A stretch of DNA of 64,000 nucleotides, from assembly GCF_000740895.1 (NCBI RefSeq), contig NC_025263.1, positions 1,612,001 to 1,676,000 on the forward strand. Direction: 5' to 3'. The stretch is from Theileria orientalis strain Shintoku (Eukaryota; Apicomplexa; Aconoidasida; Piroplasmida; Theileriidae). Of the stretch, positions 19,966 through 28,545 are shown piece by piece (the first letter of the stretch is position 1; each line of letters begins with the position of its first letter). The translations under genes and the position numbers were made by a program. Under the pieces are notes generated by a model. It saw nothing but the letters and a program-made list of their open reading frames with translations. It searched no databases and was not told where the DNA came from.

Positions 19966-20679
19966 TTAGCAGCAAGCGTTTGGAGTATCCTCGCCTGGGC
20001 CGTAGAGACGCTCGCTCAAGCCTCCGTTTATGTTGGCCTTCTCGTACTCCTTGTCCCAGTCAATGTTGCCGTGTCCCTTGGGGTAATATTTTATCACCTC
20101 CTCGGTGCCCTGAATCTCCTTGTAGCGAACAACCTCCTTGATCTGTGGAACTTCGACCTTGCGTTCGACCCACTGCTCGATAATCTGAGGTTTCTCGACG
20201 ACCTTTTCGACGACCTCGACCTTGGGAACGAGCTTGTTACGATACTGAACCTGTGGGACCTCGACGATCTTTTCAACGTACTTGACGTCGGGGACCTCGA
20301 CGACCTTTTCAACGATCTGGGTGACCTCCCTGGGGACGTGGATGACGCGTTCCTGGATGACTGGCTTGTGCACGATGCGTTCGACAGTTTTAATCACTGG
20401 AATTTCAACAGTCTTGGTAATGGTGTCGACTGGTTGGTAGGTAGTGACTGCGACCTAAAACAGCGTTAAAGTAATGTTAATTGTCGGCGCTATGTACACA
20501 TACATATTTAAATCATATATACTAGTAATAAAAATTATCTAAACTCATACCCATTGCCTATCAACTCTGGATGAAACTTCATGGGCCCTGGAACGATCGG
20601 CGACTGTGTTAACCAATCTAACATCTTTGAAGTCAGTTTGACAGTCGCGGGCAGTGTTATCAGAATTACAGCACTTCAT
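19966..20679 (-). CDS. Alveolin, inner membrane complex protein (IMC1 family)
   Basis: Two exons: 20679-20551 and 20454-19966, giving 205 residues. Exon 2 encodes the alveolin signature, a run of short Val/Pro/Lys/Glu-rich repeats such as EKVVEVPDVKYVEKIVEVP and EKVVEKPQIIEQWVERKVEVP. Alveolins assemble into the filament network under the plasma membrane of alveolates and give zoites their shape. The ends are Cys-paired: MKCC at the N-terminus and NACC at the C-terminus, candidate palmitoylation sites for holding the protein to the inner membrane complex. It is shorter than many family members. The start in exon 1 is required because exon 2 has no in-frame ATG at its beginning. Confidence 0.92.
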
Positions 20680-21756
20680 CTTAATTTGTTAGTTGTTTAT
20701 CGTTAAATAAAAGTAGAAGGTGTGGTGTGTGTAGAGTAAGTGTGTGAGGTAAGTTGTTGCTGGAAAACGAGTTTAAGGTATTAAATATACAAACTACGCT
20801 TAAAGTATGATAAAATAAAGTTTATAAAGAATAAAATAACTAATGATTGACTTTAAAAAGGGAGAAACACAATGCACAGCATGTGCATGTTCACCGCGCA
20901 ATGGAGTGCCGTTGATGATTTTTGCGAGGAATCATCCTAAAAATTCAAAGTATCTGGGTGGACTTATTAGAAGTTAGTCTGGAATAAAAGAAACAGGTGA
21001 AATTGGGGTGAATCTTCAGTATGAATCATAATGTGTACAGCTTAATGGGATAATGGCGGTGGTCTAGCTGTTGCACATCTAGCAGCTAGCCAACTCATAT
21101 ATGTTGTCTATTTTGTAGGTGTATTAACTAGTTATTGTGTAAATAGTATATATTTGGGTACACATCGAGCTTATACTGCTAAATATTCTATATATTGCTG
21201 GATTCCATGTAGGGGGATGACTATGGCTCGTCGTACCAAACTGTTATTAAATCGTCAATTATCCCAAATCTTAGTGGTTCAATATATGTTTATAAAAATT
21301 TGCTAATTATTTGTAAAATATTTGTCGATAAATAGACTTGATATAGATGTGTGATGTGACACACACAAGAGTTTATAATGTGGAGTTAATATACAAATAT
21401 GGATCTGTATATGAGATTTACAGTCTATAACATAAGTGCTGTATATGTTTAAAAAAATAAAATGGATATAACAGTTGTACAAGAAACAAAAGTTTGATAT
21501 TAATTAATTGTAGCTGATCCAAGTAAATAATTTAAGATGATTATTAGTACAAAACCAGGAAAAAATATGTAATTTAAAGTTTTCTATTTTCTTTATTTGG
21601 TAAAAGTATTAGTATATGTCACAAATGTGTACCATACAGATAACTCGCAGATTCTGTTGGGCCCCACCGGTCATTTTACGCAATCATTAATTTATATTTG
21701 AATTTGCAATCAACGCTTATTGGACCTAATTGTTGCTATTCCTAAGAAACTAGAAG
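20680..21756. promoter_or_regulatory. Divergent intergenic region with palindromic GTGCA-type motif
   Basis: More than 1 kb separates the alveolin and uS10 start codons, which face away from each other. At 20872-20888 lies a perfect inverted repeat, ATGCACA-GCA-TGTGCAT, whose core matches the TGCA-type sites bound by apicomplexan AP2 factors. Some 30 bases on, GATGATT and AATCATC form a second inverted repeat with a 9-base spacer. The rest is AT-rich with no gene seen. A regulatory role is inference. Confidence 0.45.
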
Positions 21757-22388
21757 ATGGATAAAGATACTAAGGTTACTGGTGAATACGATGAAGAAAA
21801 TCGCATCCATAAAATCAGGCTTACTCTAGTGTCTAGAGATCTCAAGTCAATTGAAAAGGGTAAGTATATATACCTATAACTTGATCATATGTGACTGTAT
21901 TTGTTGGTATTTTCGGATAATGCTACTTATTTAACCTGTTACCCAATAGTTTTATACGAACACTATTATTGTGAGCTCATTAACACATAATGTACTCCCA
22001 CATATGCATCATATATTAATAACAATTAGCTTGCCGCGATATAATAGCTGGCGCCAAGGAGAAGAACCTGAGAGTAATAGGCCCAGTAAGGATGCCAGTC
22101 AAAAAGCTGAAGCTGACCACAAGAAAGTCCCCTTGCGGTGAAGGTAGGGAATTACTTAATTTTAAATTATACTAACAAGTTAGGTGGCTTTTTAACAACC
22201 TAATTCATAGTCTTCCTTAAGTGATTTATGAAAATAACACTGATCAATATGCAGGCACCAACACGTGGGATCGCTTTGAAATGAGAATCTACAAACGCCT
22301 CATTGACTTGCACTCGTCGAGCGCAGTTGTCAGAAAAATTACTTCAATACCACTCGACCCAGGTGTAGAAGTTGAGGTCTCAATATAA
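21757..22388 (+). CDS. RPS20: 40S ribosomal protein S20 (uS10)
   Basis: Three exons: 21757-21859, 22030-22143, 22255-22388, giving 116 residues, the usual size. The diagnostic uS10 sequence is clear: [17 protein letters not shown], then [38 protein letters not shown] and the conserved [18 protein letters not shown] ending with VEVEVSI. It sits in the head of the cytosolic small ribosomal subunit. All junctions are phase-correct with GTAAGT/GTAGGG donors. Introns near the start are common in ribosomal protein genes of this group. Confidence 0.97.
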
Positions 22389-22702
22389 CCAATTTCTCTG
22401 CTAATTTTCTAGTAATTTGGTAATTTCATCAACAATACGTGCTTATATGGGTTTGTGATTAATGTTTATAATATAGTATTTTTTAATCGGCAGAAATTTT
22501 GATGAAATAGAGTATAAATAGAGGAAGTAACCCCCATACACATTTGTTCGATTTAATTTGATTTATTGTGATGTATTGTATTGATTTATTAGAAATAATA
22601 ACTAGTTTAGATTGTAATGGTGTAATATGGTAATATATAACGAATATGTAGCATAGAATGAACACAATAACAATTTGTAGCAACAAATAGACTTTATAAA
22701 TA
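22389..22702. other. Intergenic, AT-rich
   Basis: 3' region of uS10 and promoter of the NAA20 gene. Very AT-rich; no feature recognised. Confidence 0.5.
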
Positions 22703-23499
22703 ATGATATATTCAAGAAGGTCGACAATCTACGACCTAGTCAGTCTTAGCGATTGTAACCTAGTAAACGTAATTGAAAATTATCAAATGAAATACTATTT
22801 TTATCACTTATTGTCATGGCCACACTTGACAAATATAACAACGAACCTCAGGGGAAGAGTTTGCGGATACTCAATGGCAAAGCTGTATGTATTAAAATAA
22901 GCGACTAGATATTTAGTAGGGCTGTGAAGTGTAGCTAAGTTTTACTTAGTTAAATATCAGTGCATAAATTTCTTAACTGTGAAGAGGATAAATTATATAT
23001 GTACAAAATAAATAGACTGTTTAACACGCATTAATCGGCCACAGGGAGGAAGATAAGAACAAGGCAGGACACGTTACAGCTGTCGGAGTCTTGAGATCGT
23101 TCAGAAACATAGGAATCGCAAAGAAAGTAATACGCCAAACCCGTAAGTCCTACCAGCCCTTTTAGATAGAAACCGAAACTATAAGTCTGGATTCCATGTG
23201 TAGATGTGGCGATGAAGGAAGTCTACGACTGTGATTGCACGTATTTGTTTGTTAGAGTGACAAACTGGGCAGCACATTCACTGTACAAAGGGCTCGGATA
23301 CTTGTAAGTTTACACAGTAGATACAGATGGTAGCTGGAATACGGGATAAAAAGTGGAAATAAGTAGTTAGATATTAAGTGGAAAGTAAAATGTGAGGAAA
23401 ATAAAATGAAAATATAGTGTGGACGAGCTGTCGAAAGAATACTTTTACGACAAGGAAGATGCATATTCAATGAAACTAATCTTCAAACACAATTTATAA
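22703..23499 (+). CDS. NAA20: N-alpha-acetyltransferase 20, catalytic subunit of NatB
   Basis: Four exons: 22703-22884, 23045-23142, 23204-23303, 23418-23499, giving 153 residues, slightly shorter than the usual 170-180. GNAT fold: DLVSLSDCNLVNVIENY at the start, HLLSWPHL (family pattern L-x-x-W-P), GYSMAKL, then GHVTAVGVLRSFRNIGIAKK, which carries the acetyl-CoA binding pattern R-x-x-G-x-A. Later come YLFVRVTNWAAHSLYKGLGY and the DAYSMKL end, matching the N-x-x-A-x-x-L-Y-x-x-L-G-Y block of NatA/NatB enzymes. NatB acetylates proteins starting Met-Asp, Met-Glu or Met-Asn, with NAA25 as partner. The usual acidic C-terminal tail is missing. Confidence 0.9.
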
Positions 23500-23778
23500 A
23501 GAAACTGTTAATTTGTAAAATAAAAAATAGTTTTACAAATGGCGGTAGTAAATTTGATGTAATATATGTGTACATGATATATATGTGTATGGATGAGTGA
23601 AGGAGTATGGAATCGATAATAAGCCCACACATCATGACATATATGGACAATTTTAGTAGTAATAGGTAATAAATAGTGAAGAAGAAAATAAATAATAAGA
23701 AACTGGGACTAATAGATAGTAATAGTAAGGTGAAAAAGGTGGTGGGGACCAAGAGATAAAGTCACTTAAAATACTCCG

Positions 23779-24370
23779 ATGCGGCCATCTTTAAGACTAT
23801 ATTCACATGAATCTCCAAGAATACAAGCTGTAAGTTCATGAAAAATAAAAATTAGATAACTGTATTGATAAATAATTAGTTATATTGGTCAACGAATAGT
23901 AGAAATAATAAAACAACGGAAACTAAATTAAATATAAAAGAATTAGAATAGAATAAATAGTGTTGATTAAATGAATATGTAATTAGAATAGGATGGAAAT
24001 ATATAGAAAGAATAAACTAATTTATATGTAGCCGAAGGACGCGGGAGTAGTATTTTCAAATCAAGCGTTTCCACTGAGATACGTGTTAAACATAAAGCCG
24101 TGGCTGTTTTTATGTGTAGTAGGGTTTTCTGGCACATTTTGCGGTAATTATTTCTATAAAAGGTTCCTGCTGAGGCCAAATCCACCAAACGTAAGAAAAT
24201 ATACACATATACTAGGTAGATTAAATACCAGTAATTGATAAGTAAAATGAACTAGATAGGGTGTAAATAACTAGAAACATAAAATGCGGGAACTAAACAC
24301 TGTGTAGCCTAAGCGGGACCCGAACGAGAAGCCTCCAGAGAGACACCCTCACGCACCAGAGGAAGAGTAA
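23779..24370 (+). CDS. Small single-pass membrane protein, candidate mitochondrial inner membrane subunit
   Basis: Three short exons: 23779-23829, 24032-24190, 24308-24370, giving 90 residues. The N-terminus (MRPSLRLYSHESPRIQAP) is basic and Ser-rich, like a mitochondrial presequence with a possible RLYSHE-type cleavage site. One hydrophobic helix follows (KPWLFLCVVGFSGTFCG), then a basic KRFLLRPNPPN and a charged Pro/Glu/His tail. Architecture and size are like accessory subunits of respiratory complexes or ATP synthase, but I cannot name it. The whole gene was assembled from splice signals, all in phase. The stop is 90 bases before the start of the next gene. Confidence 0.6.
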
Positions 24371-24460
24371 CCTAACCCAAAAAACAAGGGCTAATAGTAA
24401 ATAAACTGGAGATGGACGAGACAGGGGATGAACTAAGAGCAGAGAAAAGGAAAGGAATGA

Positions 24461-27079
24461 ATGAATCTACGGATATTGATAAATAGATTGTGGAATGTGT
24501 GTATATGGTACGCAGTAGTGGAGTCCACCCTAGGGTACCACAGACCTCAGCCAGCAAAGGTGTACGGTACTATTAGTAGCAAATCGGGAGAACAGAGGTT
24601 CAGTGACTGCTACAGGCAGTATAAGTTAGGTTACGTCAGTGGTCACGGACAGTGGAGACCACAAATCAGTGGTGTGTCGACCAATCGCATAAATAGAGGC
24701 TGTAACAATTTGAACTGTAACGACGCAGTAAAAGGCGTAGATGAGCAGGGTGATGGGATCGTAGAGGAGGACAGTGGTGACATTGGACGAGCGAGTGAGG
24801 CTGAGTACTCAAATAGTGGTGGGAATGATGGTGAAGTTGAGCTCTTTGGCATGATGGCGAACAGAGACCTCGCAGAAATACAAACTGAAAGAAAGATAAA
24901 GATACCGTATGTGGTAGAGTACCCGACTGACAGAGTCTCAGAGGAGCAGGACATGACGAAGGAAGACGTGGCAAGGTCGATAATGACTGAACTGGGCTTT
25001 TTCTACCCAAGGTCCTCCTACACTAGTTTCAAGTACTACGGAGATACGACGAGAACGTTTACCACAGCCGACAAGGATGTTGAAGGTGACGATGCGCTGG
25101 GAGGTAGTACGGATTCTAATTTGGCTTCAGGTGACCTGGGAGAGTCTGGTAGGAGAGCACCTGATAAGGTTCTGGTTGGCAGCACTGCCTCCACGGCTGC
25201 AACTGCCAATATTAACGCAAGCAGTGGTAGCCATACCAATAACAACGCTAGCGGTGGTAACCATACCAATAACAACTCCGGCAGTGGTAGCCATAGCAAC
25301 TTTAATGCCGCCAGTGGCAGTTTTAGCAGTAAGGGTCAGTCGGCAAGTTTTAGTGGTACTGGCGATGTTGGCAGTGTCACCGAAGAGGAAGAAGAGCGCA
25401 AAAGCTACCTGGTGAAAACGACGCTGATGACGAAACTGGACAAAAAGGAAGAGGACTCAGCAGCATCGATACTGGATGAGCAGGAGTCGCCAGTAGTTGG
25501 GCACCAGAGAGTGCGGTGGTTCCCAAACTACGTGAGCAGGAGTCTGAGGAAGCTGCACGACTACCTGAAGTACGCAGACCTCATTCTGGACGTACGAGAC
25601 GGAAGGGTGCCCTTCACGCCCTTCAACGACTACTTTTTCAACATCTTCGAGTCGGAGTTCCCAATGAAGCCGAGAATAACAGTGTTCACGCACGCAGACC
25701 TGCTGCCGAGAGTTGGAATAGCGGACTGGCTTAACTACTATCGCAGAATAAATAAGACGATAATGAGGAAGTATAACGAGAACATAGAGGATCCGAGTCA
25801 GCGGAGAGTGGAGAACAGGACAATGTTCGTGGACTCGAGGAACGGAGTCAAGGAGATAGTGTACCTGAGGAAGCACATCTACAGGATGACAAGGAGAGTG
25901 CGCGAGCGAAGTGTAAGGAGAGGAATGAGGCCGAGAGGAGTCAGAGTAATAGTGGTTGGAATGCCGAACGTGGGAAAATCGTCGCTGATAAACAGGCTGC
26001 TGGGCAGGAGAGCGGCGAGGACGACGGGGATGCCAGGGACCACGAGAGACATCAACGTGTACAATGAGCGCGCTCGGCTAAGAGACAATGGAGGCAGTGC
26101 TACCATGGGTAGTGTTGGTAGCAATGGAAGTGGTGGCACCATTAGTGATATTGGTGATAGTATTGATAATACTACTGGTAATGGTAATGGTAATGGTGGT
26201 GGTTATGTTAATGGTAATGTTAAGAATGCTGGTGGAGCCACTGATACCGCCACTACCGGTAGTAGAAACAGTAGTGGCAATAGTGTTAGGGGTTACAAAA
26301 GGCTGGTGTTGATTGACACGCCGGGAATAATAACGCCCCTGATAGACATGGCAAAGCCACTGTTGAACCTGCTGACAACCAGCAGGAGCTGCAACAATGG
26401 TAGTACTGGTAGTACTGGCAGCACTGGTAGCACTGCCACTAGGGGGTTGGAAAAGTATAGTAGTCATCGAAATAACAGTGGAAACGTCTTTTCCTACGGA
26501 AGTAACTACAACGTGGCCGACAGGCAGACGATGATGTTAATATACTCGGGGCTGAACATCATAGGAGAGTCTGCGTGTGAAGAGGACGAAGTGGCGATCG
26601 TGGTCCTCAGAGAGGTCCTGAAGATGCTGACAATTAGGCCGAAGTACATAGAAACGTCGAAGATAAGGAAAAAGTACCCGCTACTAGCGACCATGATTGA
26701 CAGGTTCATCGCAGGCGCAAACAGGGACTGGCTGGACGTGGAGAGTGAAATAAGCTACAACCTGGACAGAATAGCAACGTGGCTGTTTGGAGGAAACTTG
26801 AGCAGCTGCTGCAGCAAGATGCTGAAGGATTTCCGCAGGGGGAAGCTGGGCCACGTGATGCTGCAGGCGCCGCCTTACCTGTCAAGTTTTAGTGCAACCA
26901 CTAACACCAGTAGCAGTAGTGCAACCACCGCCAGTGGTACCAGTAGTAGTAACACTACCACCTCTACCACTAACACAAATATAACTGCTAACACTAACGC
27001 CATTGGTACTAAAAGTGAAGACGTGCGTAGAGACGCCATTACATTAGAGTACTCCATGGGCGCCTACGAGGGCTGGTAG
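24461..27079 (+). CDS. RbgA/YlqF-type circularly permuted GTPase, probably apicoplast ribosome assembly
   Basis: Intronless, 872 residues, about three times the size of bacterial RbgA because of inserts. A hydrophobic N-terminus (LWNVCIWYAVVESTLGY) looks like a signal peptide, suggesting apicoplast import. The core has the permuted motif order of the family: WFPNYVSRSLRKLHDYLKYA and DLILDVRDGRVPF first, then G4 (here TVFTHADL, where canonical is NKAD), then G1 GMPNVGKSSLINRLLG, the G2 region TGMPGTTRD, and G3 LVLIDTPGI. Low-complexity inserts fall before the core (residues about 240-298), between G2 and G3 (Gly/Asn/Ser) and after G3. RbgA helps the large ribosomal subunit mature. It ends one base before the stop of the opposing RbfA gene. 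Confidence 0.85.
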   Translation: MNLRILINRLWNVCIWYAVVESTLGYHRPQPAKVYGTISSKSGEQRFSDCYRQYKLGYVSGHGQWRPQISGVSTNRINRGCNNLNCNDAVKGVDEQGDGIVEEDSGDIGRASEAEYSNSGGNDGEVELFGMMANRDLAEIQTERKIKIPYVVEYPTDRVSEEQDMTKEDVARSIMTELGFFYPRSSYTSFKYYGDTTRTFTTADKDVEGDDALGGSTDSNLASGDLGESGRRAPDKVLVGSTASTAATANINASSGSHTNNNASGGNHTNNNSGSGSHSNFNAASGSFSSKGQSASFSGTGDVGSVTEEEEERKSYLVKTTLMTKLDKKEEDSAASILDEQESPVVGHQRVRWFPNYVSRSLRKLHDYLKYADLILDVRDGRVPFTPFNDYFFNIFESEFPMKPRITVFTHADLLPRVGIADWLNYYRRINKTIMRKYNENIEDPSQRRVENRTMFVDSRNGVKEIVYLRKHIYRMTRRVRERSVRRGMRPRGVRVIVVGMPNVGKSSLINRLLGRRAARTTGMPGTTRDINVYNERARLRDNGGSATMGSVGSNGSGGTISDIGDSIDNTTGNGNGNGGGYVNGNVKNAGGATDTATTGSRNSSGNSVRGYKRLVLIDTPGIITPLIDMAKPLLNLLTTSRSCNNGSTGSTGSTGSTATRGLEKYSSHRNNSGNVFSYGSNYNVADRQTMMLIYSGLNIIGESACEEDEVAIVVLREVLKMLTIRPKYIETSKIRKKYPLLATMIDRFIAGANRDWLDVESEISYNLDRIATWLFGGNLSSCCSKMLKDFRRGKLGHVMLQAPPYLSSFSATTNTSSSSATTASGTSSSNTTTSTTNTNITANTNAIGTKSEDVRRDAITLEYSMGAYEGW
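25180..25356 (+). repeat. Dispersed in-frame low-complexity segment, copy 1 (in RbgA-like gene)
   Basis: A 177-base segment encoding an Asn/Ser/Gly/His-rich stretch that starts STASTAATANINASSGS and ends SKGQSASFSG. A near-identical copy on the other strand lies at 50980-51156 in an unrelated gene, in the same reading frame; I count about half a dozen base differences. Sequence on either side differs between the two sites. Confidence 0.93.
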
Positions 27080-28046
27080 CTAAATTGAGTCCACCAAGAT
27101 TAGCCTGTCGTCCTTGGGCCTAGTCTCCCCCGAGGCTTTATTGTCCTCGTCATCAGTTAAGTGCCCACCAGGTTGAATGTCATCATTAGGGTCATTGCAG
27201 CTTCCATTAATGTCATCATCTATGCATTTATATATAGGTGTGTATGGATGTGTGTTAGCGTGTGTGTACGGGTGTGTGAGTGTGTGTGTACGGGTGAGTG
27301 AGTGTGTGTTTGTGCAGTAGATAGTAATTGGGTGGAGGTGTGGCAGCGTGTGTGCCCAAATATGTAGATAATTAAGTAGGCGAAGGTGAGTAAGTGGTAG
27401 AAACCTAGCTGGGCCAAGTCGTAAAGCTGGAAAGCAATGGAGGGAACATTTTTGCGATATTTTAAAAGCTGCGCCATCAAGTATCTGAGCCTCTTGGAGT
27501 TCCTATTTACCCACGAGTAGCACTAAACGAGAATTAAGTCTGAGGGTTGATTGAGAGGGAGAATGGCAATGTATGTTAGCTAAAGACATTACAAATATGG
27601 GAATGGAAAAAACACACCTGACGCTGTTGAAACGAGTCGCCTGATGGCAGTATGTAAACGGTTGCGTGAGAGCAGTCCCTGCTGAGCTTGACGCCCATGA
27701 TGCTGATGCCATGAATGAGCTCAGGGGAGATGTTGTGGCCAATAGGAAGACCGCGTTCTGAAAAGCAGTTAGCGATGGTTGCTGTGTAATGAATCTAGTG
27801 GAAGCTATTGTGTGTAAGAAGAGAATGTGGGCGAAGAAATAATAAGTACAACGTACGGCGAGTGAAGATGCTGTCAAAAGCATCTAAAATCTCACGCTGC
27901 CGCCTTAATCTGTAAATTTCATATCGTTTGGAAAAGAGTAAAGTGGATTTGTGGTTGTTGTTCAAATGTGTGCCCAGATTACCAGATAGAAACCCATAAG
28001 CAATACGAACAAGTAGAATATTGAGAATAAAGAGGGCAAGTTTCAT
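27080..28046 (-). CDS. rbfA: Ribosome-binding factor A (RbfA), probably apicoplast
   Basis: Four exons: 28046-27857, 27757-27618, 27522-27405, 27219-27080, giving 195 residues. The first 20 residues are a signal peptide (LALFILNILLVRIAYG), followed by a basic, acid-poor stretch, a typical apicoplast leader. The RbfA core is seen in order: RRQREILDAFDSI, the strand ISIMGVKLSRDCSHATVYI matching the family pattern V-x-x-V-x-V-S-x-D-L-x-x-A-x-V-Y-V, then VNRNSKRLRYLMAQLLKYR, which matches the helix that precedes the P-x-L/I-x-F strand (here VPSIAFQLYD). The tail is acidic. RbfA is a KH-fold factor that binds the small-subunit rRNA during maturation. Intron 3 is filled with GTGTGT/GTGAG repeats. 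Confidence 0.85.
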
Positions 28047-28545
28047 CCACTTTTAAGGTAAAAATTAAACAATATGGTACACAATAAAAAGTTATTCATA
28101 AAATAAATAAAATAAAAAACTAGTGAGCCATAACTAGGTGGTAAACTGAAAATTGTGATGCCGTAAACACCATGTGTGCAAAATTAAGCAATTACCATGG
28201 AATCCTATTTAAAATTCTGGATTATGCTACAATTTCACTCAAACGTTAGAAATATCAGTGGAAGGTATCAGTATTCTCACAGGATTCGCTCATAACTAAA
28301 TGAACTTAAAATATTACTTATTTTGTTCCAAATACACTGTTCAAGTGCAAATTAATTTATAAAAGAAATACTTCATTAAGCAGTGGAACCGTGATGTCAA
28401 GTTAATTCTCAGGCCGCATACGTTCCATTAAAACTCGTGCTCTATTACGACTGAGTGACCCGTAGTTAGTGGCGTAACACGCTCTCGTACACGTAAACAA
28501 AACATTAAACTATGCACATTAACGTAGACAAGACAAGCATAAACT
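28047..28545. other. Intergenic, no gene seen
   Basis: Lies between two minus-strand genes. AT-rich on the left; the part near 28390-28500 is less AT-rich and contains CGTGATGTC and CTGAG spaced like snoRNA boxes, but without a convincing terminal stem. Nothing can be supported. Confidence 0.4.

Noticed and set aside
27220..27480. Gene with a His/Thr-rich C-terminus at the end of the RbfA region
   Set aside because: The tail is translation of a GT-rich microsatellite in RbfA intron 3; the donor at 27404 removes it and restores an acidic tail ending at 27080.
28390..28500. Possible C/D-box snoRNA (GTGATGT ... CTGAG)
   Set aside because: Boxes are imperfect, no terminal stem is visible and no guide match could be tested without rRNA sequence.
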